Positions 11,676-25,400 of a DNA stretch of 64,000 nt are shown piece after piece. The stretch lies in assembly GCA_008933995.1 (NCBI GenBank), contig WARS01000011.1, positions 13,359,516 to 13,423,515 of the forward strand, given 5' to 3'. A model generated the notes under the pieces. It was not told the DNA's origin. It searched no databases and worked only from the letters and a program-made list of their open reading frames with translations. The position numbers and the translations under genes were made by a program. Position 1 is the stretch's first letter. Every line of letters begins with the position of its first letter. Origin of the DNA: Datnioides undecimradiatus. Taxonomy: Eukaryota; Chordata; Actinopteri; Lobotiformes; Datnioididae.

Positions 11676-14600
11676 ATGGAGATCACCCGCACCAGGCCGT
11701 CCTTGTATGGAGAAATCGGTAAGTAGCTTATAGAGTTTGTGGCCAATATTAACCCAAGACAACAGTTTAAATCTGAGATGACAAAGCAAATGACCCGATG
11801 TGGTTTGTAGCAATAATGGCTGGCTTTAATCACCTTCCATTTCAAGGTGAAATGCGTACCTAGGTCAACGTTAGCTAGCATGCTTTCTTTAAGACGCTGA
11901 TTTGAGAGCATGACGGTGAGCTATAAGCTCGTTAGTGAGGCCAGCAGGCTCTGAAGTGCATCCCGTGCAACTGCACCGGCAATCGAAATCAATGAATGGG
12001 CACCAAATTTAGACACAGCTTTGTGACTTTTAAATACCTATATTATTAAAATAAAGACTGTGTCAATGTGCAGGTCAGTTGTATCAGTAACATACTCCTT
12101 ACAATGTAATGCTGTGATGGTTAAGATCACGTTGTACACATGATTTTATTCTACCCCTTTCCATGCAAACGAACTGTTAATATGTATCATGATCACCAGT
12201 GTCTCGAAATTTGTAATGAAGTTAACAAAATATGTAAAACTTCCAAACTTTCAGGATCAAGACCTAAGTGCATCCATAGTTTTTGTTTACTGTTTTATGA
12301 GGAATTGTAAAGTAGTTCACTGTAGTTTTGCTTCCTCTCTTTGTGGTTGAGGTCAATCAAAAGCCAGCCAAAGCCAACAGAATCCATACAACTAGGAATG
12401 CCTAGTGTTAATTTTGGATTCACATATGTGCAGCTCACGGTCTTGGATTCTGGACGGATCGGTCAGCAGTGCACGAGGCTGCTGCACAGGGCAGGGCCCT
12501 CCAGTTGCAGCAACTGATTGAGGGAGGCGCAGCAGTTAACATTGTGGCTGTCGACTCCATCACCCCCCTGCATGAGGCGTGTATACAAGGACAGACCCAA
12601 TGTGTCAGACTGCTGTTGGACGCTGGTGCACAGGTGAGAGGCTTTCTTCATGAGGGTATGATTGTCTGATCTGTGTGCTTTCTTGTTTTTGGTTTTTTCT
12701 TTACACGATTATGACTCTGTGCCGTCCAGGTGGATGCTCGTAACATCGATGGCAGCACTCCGCTGTGTGATGCCTGTGCAGCCGGCAGCCTGGAATGTGT
12801 GAAGCTGCTGCTGGAGTATGGAGCAACAGTTAATCCTCCGCTGTTTACCTTCTCACCGCTTCATGAGGCTTGCATGGGAGGTGTGTCCTGTTACGTAAAA
12901 CATTATATAGGGCTGCAGTTTGAGCCATACCTTTGTCCATCAAGGTGTCTTTGCCTCATCAGTCTTGCATGGCTGGTTCTCACAGGACAGAAAACTATGG
13001 GAGAGCTAGTTATTGTTATGAAAAAAGTGAATAAATGAGTCATCAAACCAGGCCTTAAGTACAGTGAGTTCCTCAGTGACCTTCCTAAATAGTGCTGAGA
13101 GCACATTTTGCACTAATTTGACTCATATTATAACCAGTTGGACAACATTAGCCTACATTACTGTCTCCTGTAATAGCAAAATTTTAATGTTTCTCCCAGA
13201 GGCCTTAAAGACAATAAAGGAGGGTAGAGCAGAACCAGGGAAGCAGAATGCAATACCCGAGCTCTTGACTGTTGAGTTCTTGATTATTACTTTAAAAGCC
13301 CGTCAAGATGTGGCAATCCAACAAAAGCCTAGTTACACAATTAGCTTAGACTATGGGGCATGATTGTACTTGCTGCACTTGCTGAGGTACTAAAACACAT
13401 CGGATGATTGCAGTCTTGAAAACACTGGAAACAGAAATGAATAGTAAGCAGAATGGTAAAGTGAAACTCCTGCCAAAATCTATTCAATCCGGACAACGGC
13501 TTCTGTTCACCCTGACGGATCAAACTACAAACATTTTAAAGCTTCCTTTTAAGGCCTACAAGAAATGAGTATTGGAGTCTCAAATGACAGAATCTGGGCT
13601 GTAGCTTCTCTGTGAAGTGGCATTTCTCAGATATTCTTTTATTTGACTCCCTCCCTCCTGGGGTATATTTCCCAGCATTGCTTTGAAAGTCGCTCTGCTG
13701 TAAAGTTTAGTTCTAAATAGACATCTTTTTCTCTCACAATAGGAAATTCAGATTGTGTCCAACTAATGATTGATCAAGGTGCTTTCATGGAGGCCCATGA
13801 CTGCCACTATGGGACACCGCTTCATGTGGCTTGTGCAAGGCAACATTATGACTGCGCCAAAGTTCTCCTCAATGCAGGTGAGTTCGTGTTTGTCTTGGAT
13901 AGTTGGATAAAATGAATTATCACCAAATGTTTTGGGTCAAAGCCTGATTGTGGTAATTGAAGCAGTTGAAGCAGCCACAAAGCTGGATCAAGTTACACAC
14001 AATGCTTTTACTTCACTCAAGACCTGAATGTGTATTTTAATGCCGTAACTATCACTAAGTTAATAATTAACTCTAACAGTAACCAGCGTTACATTAAATT
14101 TACTTATCACACAGTTTATTTGCAAACTATGAAAATGGTCTCTCCCAACTGTATCTTTGGTGTGTTGCTTGCCATACCTGTGCTCCACACATCCATCATG
14201 GTGGATATTCAGTTTATTTATTTGGTGCTAACGGGTGGTTTGTTCTTATACTTCTGCTAATAATATTCCTTTATAAAGTGATTTATAATGACATTTATGA
14301 TTCATGTGTAAAACAAATGCATTAGACAGGAGATGTACATCTCTCTCTCTTTCTCTAACTCTCTGTCTCTATCTCTGTTCCATTTTGTTCTTCTTTCCCA
14401 AAGGGGCAAATGTGAATGCTGCCAAGCTCCATGAGACGGCCCTTCATCATGCAGCCAAAACAAAGAATGTTGACTTGATTGAGCTACTGGTGGAGTATGG
14501 AGGGAATGTGTATGCCAGGGACAACCTGAACAAAAAACCCATCCACTACACCAGTCTGGGATCTCCATCTTATCTCTGCCTTGAATTCTACGAGAGTAAG

Positions 14601-14839
14601 TTTGCATATGTAAAGTGCGCCTTTTGTCAGTGTTAGGACATCCAAATCTGCACAGAATTAATCTTCTCTCTGTTGTTTGCTCTTCCTTAGATACCCCCCT
14701 CAGTCTACAGCAGATCAGCAGAGTGGTCTTGAGAGGGGCTCTCGGGACAAGAGCATGTAAACTTGTTCCCAAGCTCGGCTTGCCCAATCGCATCATAAGT
14801 TTTCTCTCTTACATGCCACCTCCGGTTATTGAAATTTAA
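11676..14839 (+). CDS. asb13: Ankyrin repeat and SOCS box protein 13
   Basis: Substrate-recognition subunit of an ECS (Elongin B/C-Cullin 5-SOCS box) ubiquitin ligase; cytoplasmic. Exons: 11676-11718, 12434-12633, 12730-12880, 13743-13877, 14404-14595, 14691-14839 (TAA at 14837-14839). Total 290 codons including stop (human 278 aa). Six ankyrin repeats follow a short N-terminus, with hallmark pieces such as DSITPLHEACIQGQTQCV, NIDGSTPLCDACAAGSLEC and AHDCHYGTPLHVACARQH. The last exon encodes the SOCS box with leucines and the TPLSLQQISRVVLR segment that would contact Elongin C, followed by a proline/PPVIEI tail. The start at 11676 is chosen because only that frame joins exon 2. An out-of-frame ATG lies 5 nt upstream. 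Likely poly(A) signals are ATTAAA at 15931 or AATAAA at 16100. Confidence 0.93.
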
Positions 14840-17800
14840 TCACATCAGAAACTTAAACTACAGCTCTAAGAACATAACATCTTAACCAGTCATGTCTACT
14901 ATCTCTCTGCTGGGTGGCTCTCCGGAAAATCACATGACAGGATGTTGAGAAAAGATAAAATGTCGTAATAATGCACGACTAGTAAAGTGTGCACAGATTC
15001 CATAACTTAAATAAGCAGACTATTTATTTAAAATATGTTTATTTGCTCATTAATGTAAAGCTGCATTAAGAGATCTTTTTATTTAAAGAAGAGAAAGTCA
15101 TATATGTACCATCAGCTTCTCTAGATGTTATGACTATCCTGTTTTCTTACACCTGCCTATTGACGCACACACTGCGACTATAGCATCCCACTGCCACCAA
15201 ATGAACTTTGAGTCCAATATTCACTTGCTTTTACTTCCAGTTAAGTCTAAAAACTCCTGATATCTGTAGGAGCCACCCATTTACTTGACTAGACTGTGTC
15301 ATGCTTAGCAGTTGGTTCACAGTTGGCTTGTCATATTTGTCTTTAGCGTTTTAAGAAAGGTGACTCACCTGTACAGTTTGCATGTAGGCCAAAACACTTA
15401 AACGTGTTATTAAAGGCCATGAACACCCACACAGGTAGTATTAATCAGATTTTCTCTCAGGACTGTCAGGAGAAACACTCTCCTGTTTGCTTTTTTGCAC
15501 ATTTCATCATACCTTTATCTATATTACTCTTTGGAGTCAGGTGGCCTCATGTGACTTCCTTCCATAGCTCAGCGTACCTTCAACCGGAGCAGAGCTCAAA
15601 TCAGCCACAGTTACTGGCCACCATTGTGGGTGTGTAGGGCCTTAGCAGTTAAACTCCCCAAAGGCTTTGGCGTCAGTACCGAGCATTTCACATTACCTGG
15701 AGTCATTTGCGTCACTGTTAATAAGTGCGAGTTTTGTTTAATCAAGCTTGAAATGTGCAAACATGAATTTGGCTTGTGATTTTCTCATAGATACCGTAAT
15801 ACCATACTGACGCCAGGGGGAACATGAAGTAGTTCGATTATAGGATTTTATCACTGTATGTATTTGTATATATTCTGGAACTATTTATTTTTCATGTAAA
15901 TTTGTATATAATACAGATGGTTCTACCTCTATTAAATTTGTGTATATAAATAGACCAATACCAGAGCGTTTTCAAACAGTTGTTTTGTGGTGTGTGTTTT
16001 ATCTGTCTATCTATTTTGAAGACTTTTCACACATACAGATATTAATGTAAACTGACCTTAAACATTAGGAAAAGTACTTTCAAAAACATCTGAAATGAAA
16101 ATAAAACATACATGATTTGTAGTCAGGGAGCAAAGTTTAATGCATGTGCAGTGCTCAATAAGCCTCAATCATAGTTTAAATAAATAGAAAGTTTAACATT
16201 TAGTTAAAAAGCAGTAACAATGAATTTAAATACTGATTACGTTGCCAAGACCCTGAACATGTCAAATTGAGGGGAGAGGGTTTGTGAATAGTTGTGACAA
16301 ATACATTTCCATGTTTTGAGATCAGACAGATTGACTGAGGAACAAATTGATTGTAAACAGCTACACAAGCCTAAAACAATAAATGAGCGTATCCTGTGCA
16401 GGACTGGGTGAAAGACACTTTTCCAAAACCTGATGAATATGCAACAGGAAATCTGTAAATGGCTGGACAATAATCCTTTTAACAGGCCTCAAACAGAGGT
16501 CTCTTTTACAAGGCAGTTAGACAAAGACAGTTTCAACCAAACAAACACAAACCAACGTCACCACTGTCCTTCACTGCAGAGATATCAGGGTGGTTGGGTC
16601 AGGAGAAATCTGCTAAAGATTAGACAAGACCAATCTCCAGCCAGAAACCTGAAATAAATGAGAGAATGTGAGACGCTCCCATGAGCTGCTAATAAATAAA
16701 CCCATGCAGTATGACTTGCACTTGAAACATGTCTCAACAAGACCTGCTGCTACAGAGCCTGACAAGTATATTGTGTTTGATAGTGATCGTTTAATACATA
16801 AACAGCAACAGATACAAAATATGTGATTTTAAAGGGAAGTCAAAATGTGTTATCTGTGTAAACCGATCCAAAATATAAAAACAAATGAGGTCACATCCTC
16901 TTTGTTGCAGGGTATTTTATGGTTTGTGCAACCTTGTTAAGTTTTTGGTCTCTACAGTTAAGAGATTATGGATATTCAAGAGGTTGATTCCAGTATACTC
17001 TGACTAAATGTACTTAGAAATGACTACTTTGCCTCTTAAGTAAAGGGAAAGGGGAACTTTAAAAACTTTCATTTGATACAATACCACTTCAATTGTGTGA
17101 GTTTCTACCTGGCCGTATCAAGGTCACAGTATTTGTGTTACCAGAATTATATTTTTCAACTTGCTTTAGAATAAGTTTGTCTTAAATGTGCACAAGGTAT
17201 AGAACATGCAGCAAAGAAAAAGATAACATTAAAAAGAATAGCTAGTAGATTTTAAGCTTTACATTAAAAAAAATGTAAAAAAATGGGTGGGGTCCGTTGG
17301 ACTAAGACTAATGATTTACTTTCTTAACTCTTGCCTTACATCTGAGTGTGAACATTGTACTGTAAAATATGACAGTCCTACACTCCTCACATGAGAGCCC
17401 TGAATGCCACACTGTCAACCCTCAGTCTGACATCTTTGGCCAGACCAGGCTAGAAAAGAGGGAAAAAGCTCTGAAATAACATCAAACAGAACATCACAAC
17501 TACACAAGAACAAGTACAGTTTGAACAGACAAGACAGGACAAACTGAATGACTGTGATAATTTGCAACTCGTGTTGAGCTTTAGAAGTGTGAATCTAACA
17601 AAACAGCTGCTGTTAACAGTGTAAGTGAAACTTCCCGTAGAACTGGACCAACAACAGTTCCAGCATATAACATAACTGAATAAATGAAGCAGCTTCGGGA
17701 CATGGAGAAATTTAAGGGCACTTTTTTTTTTTTTTTTAATTTTTAATGTGTAATTTATAAAGTATAAAGTTAGCTAATTTGCAAATGCAAATTATCATGC

Positions 17801-19631
17801 ACTCTATTTCTGCAAACAGCAACTATGTTAGGACTATTACAAACAAACTCTAAGGATGAGGAGGACCAAGCAGTAGTAAACAAGTCACTAAACAAGTCTG
17901 GAAACAGAGATGGTTTTAAAGGAGTGCCGGAAGCAATGATAAAGAGAAGAGTTTTCATTGGTGAAAAGGTAAGACAGCCATAGGCCAGAGGTGTTAGCAA
18001 AACATTTTCACTTCCCTTGGGCTTGGTGTCGTTTGATCCTTATTTGGAACACAGCTGCCCTATCAGCTGTCTCCCCAGGGTAAGCAGCTTTTAAATTAAG
18101 CTGGCAGCATCAGTATAGCAAGATCTTTTTTGCCCTTGGGGAAGCAAAAAGTGACAAAACGGAATAATCATGGGCAATTATGAATGGATGGTGGTTTTGA
18201 ACATAGCTTTATGAGCCTGCCAGAAACACAGCAAAGACACTCAAGGTGTAAACTGCACATCCAACACGATCTTACTTTCGTGGGAAGTAAGACATTTTTG
18301 AGGAAGGCGGCTGCTGCAAAGCTGTTAGTGTTGATAGCTCGACATGAGCTATAAATAGCGAAGGTTCAACGGCTGACATGAGAGGCCCCTGTAGTCACAT
18401 GGGTTACAGTGTCAGCATGCAGCTGTGGAAGGAGTTTTTGCTGTGGACACGTTGGTTTTAACTAAACAGCTGTAATCTGGGCCTGGACACCTGCAGCCTG
18501 AAGAACAGTCAGGTGAGCCAAATCAAGTAAAACTATCCAGGAAGCCCATCTCTTTTCCTCTATGATGTGTTCAGAGAGGAGAGTCATCAGGATGGTCATC
18601 TGTTCCACAGAACAGGACAGAATTACTTCATAAGTTAGTTCCTCTTGGTGCAGTTTCTGTTTTTAAATGCTCTTATTTCCTAATGAAACTGTGTAGTTGT
18701 TTTGTTGTCTCGTGTGGACTTCAGACACAGTAACACTATACTTTTCTGCATAAAAAAAGTCATGGGAAGTCCAGTATGATAAGAAAAAAGGAGACAACAT
18801 CACTTTTCCTCAGTCAGAGGAGCAAACTTCAGAGTTTTCCTCAGCTTCTGTTAGCTTAACAACTATTGCAACACTCTGGGCAGCTCTGTCAACACAAAAA
18901 AGGAAGTGGCTGAATGGTCAAAGTACACTGGGGTTTTGTAACATCTAGTCTTGCGGTCAGTCATACTCAGGACTCTTAATATTACAAACGAAATGTTTTA
19001 TTTTTTTCTATTAACTTTTCACTGAAAACATCTAGATTCATTCTTTTTTTTTTAAAAGAAATGTTTTTATCATATCATGTCCATGGTTAGTCATCTTACT
19101 CATCTCATTCATTATCTGATCTAATCTCAAACATTTTTAGACTCTTCTCACTTGAGAGCTGTTCACATGGCAGTTACTCAGTTTCCTGATACCTTATCTT
19201 GATGCAGAACACTTACATTGAAAACATGATGTTTATCATACAGATCCACAGACATTTTGAATATAGCAAAAAAGTTTAACTGTGTCAACAATGGAATAAA
19301 CGATGAAGCTAAAATTACTGAGCTACAAGTGGTATAAAGTTGTTTCAAACCCTAATCCCGCACACTTAGTTGGTGTGCACATACATTTCACACCGCCGCA
19401 TGTCACTTTTTTGTAAACTAATTACACTTTTTTTAAAAGACTGAAATTTGATATAAATTTGGACGGAAATGATTGGAAAGTAATTTTCAGTGCAGCTACA
19501 AAGACAAACAAAAAGCACAAAAACAAGTGGTTGCATGAAAATTTACAGACTACAGACAACAGATGATCAAACTGGAGACGTGTTGCACACATGTGCCTGT
19601 CTGAGAGGAACCCTTGGGTCTTGTTAAACAT
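14840..19631. other. Convergent 3' region between asb13 and net1
   Basis: No coding exon is seen. The first ~1.1-1.3 kb is probably asb13 3' UTR (poly(A) signals at 15931-15936 or 16100-16105). The last ~0.6 kb before net1 is probably net1 3' UTR on the minus strand (AATAAA complement at 18997-19002). A poly-T run lies at about 17721-17738. The remainder is AT-rich and unassigned. Confidence 0.5.
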
Positions 19632-22600
19632 CTACACTTCAGTCTCCTTCCTCTTTAGTGACCCTTGTAACTTCTGGTCCAGTCTGGTTTTAGAAAGAGT
19701 CTGAGGCCTGAGTTTAGGTCCAGAGGCAGGCGGACAGTTCTCGTCTGTCTCCTCGTGATAGATGGTTTCCGAGTTAACAGAGGAGTGACGCTTGCCTCTG
19801 ACAGCTTCTCCCTGCTGAATTTCAGGTGGAGGCCCCTGTTGTTGGGCCATCGCAGTGCGCAGACAGTTGAGCCACTGCTGTTTGTGGTAGACATCATTGA
19901 CATGCAGGGTGTGGGATTGTCCATGGGATGGATCCAGTGAGCTGACACGAAAAGCGTTCTTAGCTGAAGGGACACAGATATAAAAGCAACAGAGTCAATG
20001 GGAGCTTCCAAGACAGTACTGACCAGCCGCTATTGTTGTGGCATCAAAAGTTTCTTTCCCTATGTCATCTGGATTGTAAACTATGATCCCAGGAATTCAA
20101 AACTTCACTCACAATGTTGTACATATCCTCTCTTTGTAGTATTTATTTTGTAGCATTGTAGTTCTTACCAATCACATTCAGCAAATGTAGGGAACCTTTG
20201 CTAGATAAATGAAATAATAAAATAATAAATGGGTTAAATTATTAATGGGTGATACAAATCTGCAGAGAAGAGGCCTCAGAACAACTAGGCCACTGCAGAC
20301 CCTCCACCAGTAGGTGGAGTGCAACTCAACCCAACCCACCTTTCTCTCCATTGGTGAAAGCCCCTCTGAAGGACCCCGCCATGCGGATCTCTCCATCCTG
20401 CAGGTCCTCTAGAGCCAAGTCCCGGACTGGGATGGGCTGTCGATACACCTGGAAACAGCTCCGATCGTTCCGGGTCACTGGCCGGGTCAGAACCAGGAGC
20501 TCAGAGAAGAGGAACACGTGCAGTCTCTGAAATAAAACAAACATAGAGAATTAAATGTGTTACTATACAAGACATACAACACGGAGATGATAATCACTTT
20601 GCATGTGGATAGTTATAAAGAAGAGTAATTCAAATCCTCACTGAGCCACTCTTGTTCCGCAGTTCTCCGTGACAAAGCAGGGTTTTACAGTTGTCAATGA
20701 GAGGGTCTCGCTGCTTTTCATCCAGATAGACCAGTTTGTCTATATAATACTGGCACTCAGACTCCCCTTTTCTCATGTTGATATCAGACAGGATCTCCTG
20801 GATTATGGTGATCTGAATCATTAAAGAAAGACTGATTAGTTGTTTTGTTAAGATTTAATAATCACTGAAACTGAACTGTGTTAATTATCAGATAAATGTG
20901 AGCAACAGAACTGTCTGTGATTGCAAAAGTATTGTGTGGATGACATACAGCTCTCTCCAGACTGGCTACGTCTGTGTGATCAGGAGGAGTGTGTCGGAGG
21001 ATCTCTCGCAGCAGCAGGGGGTATTTCACCAGCCGTGAACGTGGGATGTCCAGGAAGCTCCAGAGGTCCAGCTTCCTGCTGAAGGGCGACTCCAGGCAGC
21101 GCTGCAGGAAGTCCTGCACCCGCCTGTCCTGCTTTTTCTGGTCCAGTAGGGCTTTGGCTGCAAGCTGGTTGCTGCAGTAGTCTTTGTAAGCGTTCAGACC
21201 AGGCAGCTGAGTAGATGCAGTGACAATTACAATCATTTTACATGCTAAAATGAATCACGTTTGAAGATAGTCTCCAAGATATAACATATGATATGTTACT
21301 GAAAACACACCCAGTCTATTACAATCTGTCCCATCTCAGCTACTCTTCCATCAGGACCAGTTCCCTCCGTCAGTTTCATCAGTAAGTCTGCAAATACAAA
21401 GAAAAAAACATGGCCAAACACACTTATTAACACAGAGAGACATCAGATAGAGTAACAAAGTCAAAGAGATGTAAATTACCCTCATGTAAGGGGATGTATG
21501 CATCCAGGTCCCCGAATATGTGCGCTAGTTCCTCCTCTGTCATGATGGAGAGTTTTAGCATCGGATCATGGTACGCCTGAATGAAAGAAAGGTGGCGGTG
21601 TGAGCACAAAGTGGGAATAAAATGTTTGACTCCGTGTGATTTTTAATAAAAATGTTCTGACCTTTCGTGCAAGTTGGAGATCTTCGATGAGATCCTGCTC
21701 TCCCCTGTAAAGCTCATAAATTGCCTGGAGAAGAAATGCAAGAGAAAGCACAGCAGGAGAAGAAGTTACTTTTTCTGGTCTCTGTACTTTTGTTATCGTT
21801 GTGCTTGTTCTCAAAGGTTTGATGCAGCACGGGAAAATACACAAACATGTTGAGGGATTTTCGATTGGTCTTATAAAAGCATTTGACCTTAAGAAATTCC
21901 TTGAATGCAGAATTCACCCGTTTGCAGAAAAGGTCACTTGCTCTGTCCCCCGAGGTCAGGCAAAATAAGAGTTGATCTATTTTTAGCTGAAACCTTCTTT
22001 TCTCCTCCATACAGTGATTTTTCAGTGGTTGCTTTTCCACCTTACTTCAACATTAAACTACTGAGTTGTGCAGTTAAATGAAGCTGCAGTGAGTGGTCAT
22101 AATTCACATAAAACACTCGCAACTGGCCACTGGTTGCCATGCCACAATAGCTTTACACAACTGGTAATTTCTTACGAAGCAGACAGTTGATGGTGGACAC
22201 ATTTTGACACAGCAGCTCAGTATTAAACTGGGAATGTTTCTGAGGGCCACTACTGAACTGCAGACCACACTTTGAGAACCTCTTCATTTTGACATTAAAT
22301 AGAATGAAAAGCAGAACCTCTTGTCTTTTGATCTCTTTGGTGGAGAATGTGCTCTTCCGATGGACGTCCAGTGTCTCTGACCACAGCGTGCTGTTTCTGC
22401 GTTTGGTTGGAGTGGGACCTGCTGTCTTGCTGCTGGCTTTGAGGGACATCCCTGGCGATTTGGTATCACCACGTAATGACATTGACTAGGAAAAATAAAA
22501 CAGTACTTACAGTCAAAAACAATTTCTGCTCATTCAAATTTCCACAATGTCACATGCACATGACATTTACCTGGATGGTTTGGCCAAAGCGCCGCACTGC

Positions 22601-25039
22601 TCCGTTCTTTGAGGGAGATATCAGGTTGACAAGTGAGGAAACTTTAGCCAGTGGTCGCACACGCTTGTTACTTGGCTCCTGCAAATTAAAGAAATAAACC
22701 ATCCTCAGTTCTACTTGATTGTACTGAGGTGTTTATACGAGACTCTCATATACATTTTTTTAAAATCAAGGTCACATGTAGAAATACAGAGATGCAATGA
22801 TATTTCCTATTTCTTATTTTTCACAGCTATAATCTCTTTTATTGTTTACAATATAATATTCACTATATTTTAAAGCACTGCTTTTGTTTAGTTTGATTCA
22901 TGCAACGGAGAAACCATTATTATTATTATAATCATTATTATTATAATATTATAACTTACTTGTACTAAAGCTTAACAGAAATGGAAATTGTTGATTTTGT
23001 TTAGGAAGCGTATTAAACCACAGAGCTAAGACACTGATCATATAGCGGGATGAAGTGGCAACACTTGTGCCAGTCGAAGGGACAGTGGGATTATCCTGAG
23101 CTTATAACACACAACAGCACTCCTCGCTGTCTGTGACGAGCACCTGAATCATGCAGAGGGATTAAAGTTTGCTGTGAGGAAACGTTCAAGGGTGCAACAT
23201 TAAAGTTGCATCCAACGATCACACAGGAAGCTGCCCTGACCCTCTCACCTTAAGATCGAAGCTGGACAAACTGACTGTGTCATCCTCCTTCTCTTTGCGC
23301 TTTCTCTTCTGCAGCAACATAAGAACAAAAGCCGGTTATGATGAATATGAACAACACATTTGCAGAAACATCTTTAATATAAATTTAAGGATCACAGCCC
23401 AAAATACTCCTTAGGAGAAAAAAAGATTAGTATTTATAGTCATATATCTAGAAGACATGAATAAGCATATATTGACTCATAACCCTCTTTTACTTTACCA
23501 CTCATAGACGCAAGTACTTGATCGCTATACTCTCAAATGATGGTTGTTATGTTTTTAACATTGACTCACAAGACTGAAGTCCCACGGAGTCCCAGGAGTG
23601 AGAAAAGTGAAGGAGCTGCCTCTCTGCAGTGGTGGTCTGCAGCAAAATGAAACAAACAAGCAACGGTCATGTTTCTAGTCTTCCGCTGACAAAGTTGGAC
23701 AGAGCGTGACTGATCTTCACCTACATTTTTAAAAACAAGATCTTGGTTATATCTAGGTTAGTCATCCCAATTTGGTCAATACAGTCTATCCAGAGGACAA
23801 CAAGGCAGGGAATCACTGATTTTACAGGGACTGCATTTCAGCTATCTTAATATGATGGATGCCTTGTGTATGCCATTTTTTCGCCAGTCACGTGTTTCAA
23901 ATATGTCAAACACTGTGGAGGATGACATGAAAATGTAAAACCCTATAAGGAGCTGAACTGCTCTCTGCTGCTGCAGAAAAAAATCAGTTCTGGTGACAAA
24001 ACAATGGAGCTACAGAGAGTTACAATGTCTTCGTCTTTCTGAAAGAGACCCTGGGGTTACTGTCAGGGCCAGGGTCAGCTGAACACACAGCTACATAACC
24101 TACTTCTAATTATGCCCTTAAGTTATATTGGAAATAACTGAATTATAAGTTGAGAGTAAAACATAAAGTGAAGAAAATAACTTCATTTGGCTCTTTAAGC
24201 TATAGCATTGAGATTTGATTTGTATAAAGCAAAAATCATATCAACATGTAAACGGGATAATAATTACTAGTTCATTAAACAAGTTAAAATACTCTAATAA
24301 TATTTTGACACTTTGTGATCATAAATATATGATATTGACTATTTTCCTCAACCCTATTTACAGTTTGCATTTTTGCAAATCTGCAAGAACAAATATAGGT
24401 GCAGTGCAGGTTTAACAATGCAGACATGCCTTTCTGTAGGCAACTGAGTGAGCTCATAGGGGACTACGACATATTGCAAGATATATTGTGTAGCTGTTCA
24501 AGAGACGGATATATTTTAGTGACACACTGAGAAAGAAATGAGAGCCACAGTTATCCAGTATCAGCAAGCAAACAGACAATAGTGAAGTAATTAAGGCAAA
24601 AACTGCAGATATTTGAAGTATGCTGTATCTTTGGGTTTTAGAGTGTTGGTCAGACAAGCAATACGAAGACGTGTTTCCGATATACATTAAGTTCACCCAA
24701 ACGCTATTTATTTAATGGATGGGAAACCGAGGTCAAGACCTCCGATTTTGTGGTTTCCGAGGTGCACTTGAAAGCATCGTTTGCCAGTTACACTACCAGC
24801 CCTGCCCGTTGGCTGACACAGTAACGTTAGATCCAAACGTGTTAAAACCACATTACATCTCCAACAGAGCTTCCACATAAATTATGACATGTAATGATAT
24901 AAAATATTTTAAAATCATCTACTCACTTCTTGGAGTTGTTTCTCCGGAGCGTTTGTGGAGAGGGCTCTGCAGCGCTGATGATACTGGTAATGGACGTCCT
25001 CGATGACATCCTGCGTAGTTTACGCGTGTTGTTTGCCAT
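19632..25039 (-). CDS. net1: Neuroepithelial cell-transforming gene 1 (RhoGEF NET1)
   Basis: Guanine-nucleotide exchange factor for RhoA/B that shuttles between nucleus and cytosol. Exons in order: 24927-25039, 23570-23636, 23249-23308, 22571-22678, 22318-22485, 21662-21724, 21480-21576, 21311-21387, 20949-21206, 20642-20812, 20340-20526, 19632-19963; 566 aa. The N-terminus has basic KRKRKEKEDD and KRVRPLAK segments (nuclear localisation in the family). Residues about 170-360 form the DH domain (from AIYELYRGEQDLIEDL, through SRLVKYPLLLREILRHTP, to the DKLVYLDEKQRDPL linker). A PH domain with HVFLFSELLVLTRPVTRN follows, to about residue 490. The C-terminus KRKETEV is a class I PDZ ligand (human ends KETLV). 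Each exon phase joins cleanly. Its place beside asb13 matches human 10p15. Alternative upstream first exons (long versus short NET1 isoforms) cannot be judged. Confidence 0.94.
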
Positions 25040-25363
25040 CGTTATTCCAGTAACTTCTTCGTTTTCTTCCATTTTGCAAGAGGCTTCGTTTAAAAATGAG
25101 CTTTATCCAGACGTAGTAACGGCTAAGTGAACAAACGACAAAGTCCAGACGTATGAAAACTGGCCCAATGTATACAAAGAAAGCAGAAGATCGATGACAA
25201 CAGAACACACACCACGGCGGAAGTTTGAATATGGCGGATTCTCGTAAATGAACCAATCAGGAGAGAGCTCAGAGCTCTGCTGCTAGGATACCATGAAATG
25301 GGAGGCGCCAGGGAGGGCTTTGTAAAAGGAACTTGAGAATCGCAATCATGAATAAATAGTATA

Positions 25364-25400
<37 letters not shown>

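Noticed and set aside
14302-14796. 164-codon open frame on the minus strand over asb13 exons
   Set aside because: Shadow of asb13 exons 5-6 and the CT-rich intron end; the plus-strand protein is certain.
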